Below are positions 5,810 to 6,376 of a DNA stretch of 6,376 bases, in pieces; the first letter of the stretch is position 1; each line of letters begins with the position of its first letter. Under the pieces are notes generated by a model that worked only from the letters and a program-made list of their open reading frames with translations, was not told the origin of the DNA and ran no database searches. A program made the translations under genes and the position numbers. The stretch is taken from positions 1 through 6,376 of the forward strand of contig DATMYQ010000176.1 in assembly GCA_035560935.1 (NCBI GenBank). The letters run 5' to 3'. Source of the DNA: DATMYQ01 sp035560935 (GTDB taxonomy: Bacteria > Bacillota > Negativicutes > Sporomusales > Sporomusaceae).

Positions 5810-6316
5810 ATGTTGAATACCGCTTTTGTCATTGGTAACCCTGACCTTTGCATTGGTTGCCGTACTTGCGAAATTGCCTGCGTCATGGCGCATACGGATA
5901 AACAATTGGGAACTGAAGAAATTCGCGACATCCCGTTTAAACCCCGCCTGTCGGTGGTGAAAACCGAAGATATCAGCGTGCCGATTCAATGCCGGCAGTG
6001 TGAAGACGCTCCCTGTGCGGAAGCGTGTCCGGAAAAAGCCATTATCCAGCGAGGTCAGGCGATCTTTGTTCTGGCCAACAAATGCGTTGGCTGTAAAAAC
6101 TGTCTGATGGCCTGTCCGATAGGCGCCGTTTCTTTGACCCGGGTAGAGGATGATCCCGATCATACGACCGCCTACAAATGTGATTTATGCATGGATGTGC
6201 CGGAAGGACCCCAGTGCATTAAAAAATGCCCGACAAAATGTTTATCACTGATTGTACCGGATGATATTGAAACTCAGGTAAAGGAAAAACGTCACAATGC
6301 AGTGCGTGGCGCATAA
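5810..6316 (+). CDS. hycB: HycB-type four-cluster [4Fe-4S] electron-transfer subunit of HDCR (second copy)
   Basis: This is a paralogue of the ferredoxin at 3874-4419 with the same role in moving electrons through the complex. The 168-residue product has four cysteine quartets: C14-C17-C20-C24, C61-C64-C69-C73, C92-C95-C98-C102 and C124-C127-C136-C140; an additional C144 follows. The second and third quartets fall at exactly the same residue numbers as in the first copy, and blocks such as QCRQCEDAPCAEAC and KCVGCKNCLMACPIGAV are closely shared. The last quartet comes 10 residues earlier because the loop before it is shorter. The C-terminal tail (150-168) is shorter and lacks the lysine-rich stretch of the first copy. 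The start ATG 5810 has GAGGGGG at 5793-5799, 10 nt ahead; a TTG at 5813 is a possible alternative. It is the last gene of the unit, 7 nt after hydA. Confidence 0.93.
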   Translation: MLNTAFVIGNPDLCIGCRTCEIACVMAHTDKQLGTEEIRDIPFKPRLSVVKTEDISVPIQCRQCEDAPCAEACPEKAIIQRGQAIFVLANKCVGCKNCLMACPIGAVSLTRVEDDPDHTTAYKCDLCMDVPEGPQCIKKCPTKCLSLIVPDDIETQVKEKRHNAVRGA

Positions 6317-6334
6317 CAGATTATAAAGGAGTTA

Positions 6335-6371
6335 AAAAAGCGGCTCTTCTTTTTTAGAAGGGTCGCTTTTT
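6335..6371 (+). terminator. rho-independent terminator of the HDCR unit
   Basis: The arms 6335-6350 and 6356-6371 form a 16-bp helix with two G-T wobbles around a five-T loop. The core AGCGGCTCTTCT pairs with AGAAGGGTCGCT, and an A-run upstream and a T-run downstream flank it. It starts 18 nt after the last stop. The A/T symmetry means it could also stop transcription arriving from the other side. Confidence 0.9.
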
Positions 6372-6376
6372 CCAAT

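Noticed and set aside
6325..6331. A Shine-Dalgarno-like AAAGGAG before the terminator
   Set aside because: No start codon or open frame follows before the terminator hairpin. It may be a relic or chance.
1..6376. CRISPR array, tRNA, rRNA or insertion sequence
   Set aside because: No regularly spaced repeats, cloverleaf-like sequences, transposase motifs or terminal inverted repeats were seen on either strand.

Overview
The window most likely comes from an anaerobic, hydrogen- and formate-metabolising bacterium of the Firmicutes, plausibly an acetogen of the Sporomusa/Acetonema type. That placement is inferred from strong GGAGG ribosome sites, moderate G+C and gene content; the sequence alone does not fix the genus. 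All genes lie on the plus strand. Together they encode what looks like a complete hydrogen-dependent CO2 reductase (HDCR), a soluble or filamentous complex that interconverts H2 + CO2 and formate, plus the sulfurtransferase that matures its formate dehydrogenase.

Layout: 1-252 is a leader with a possible structured RNA. 253-1062 is fdhD. 1063-1318 is a hairpin-rich gap. 1319-3460 is a single fdhF gene interrupted by an in-frame TGA (1736-1738) that is read as selenocysteine; a bacterial SECIS hairpin follows it directly. 3461-3873 is a long gap holding a decayed second copy of the fdhF 3' end (about 3619-3792) and a tandem palindrome just ahead of the next ribosome site. 3874-4419 is a four-cluster HycB-type ferredoxin, 4432-5802 a short [FeFe] hydrogenase (HydA2-type), and 5810-6316 a second HycB-type ferredoxin. 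These last three are packed tightly (12-nt and 7-nt gaps). A rho-independent terminator at 6335-6371 closes the unit.

How they work together: HydA2 oxidises H2. Electrons pass through the polyferredoxin-like HycB subunits to the [4Fe-4S]/Mo(W)-bis-MGD/Sec site of FdhF, where CO2 is reduced to formate for the methyl branch of the Wood-Ljungdahl pathway; the reverse reaction is also possible. FdhD supplies sulfur to the FdhF cofactor.

The most unusual item is the fdhF remnant between fdhF and hycB. It has 25 identities in 58 aligned residues by hand alignment, and stays open in frame all the way into hycB. It suggests that the locus once carried a second FdhF, as clusters with paired FdhF paralogues still do, and has lost it.
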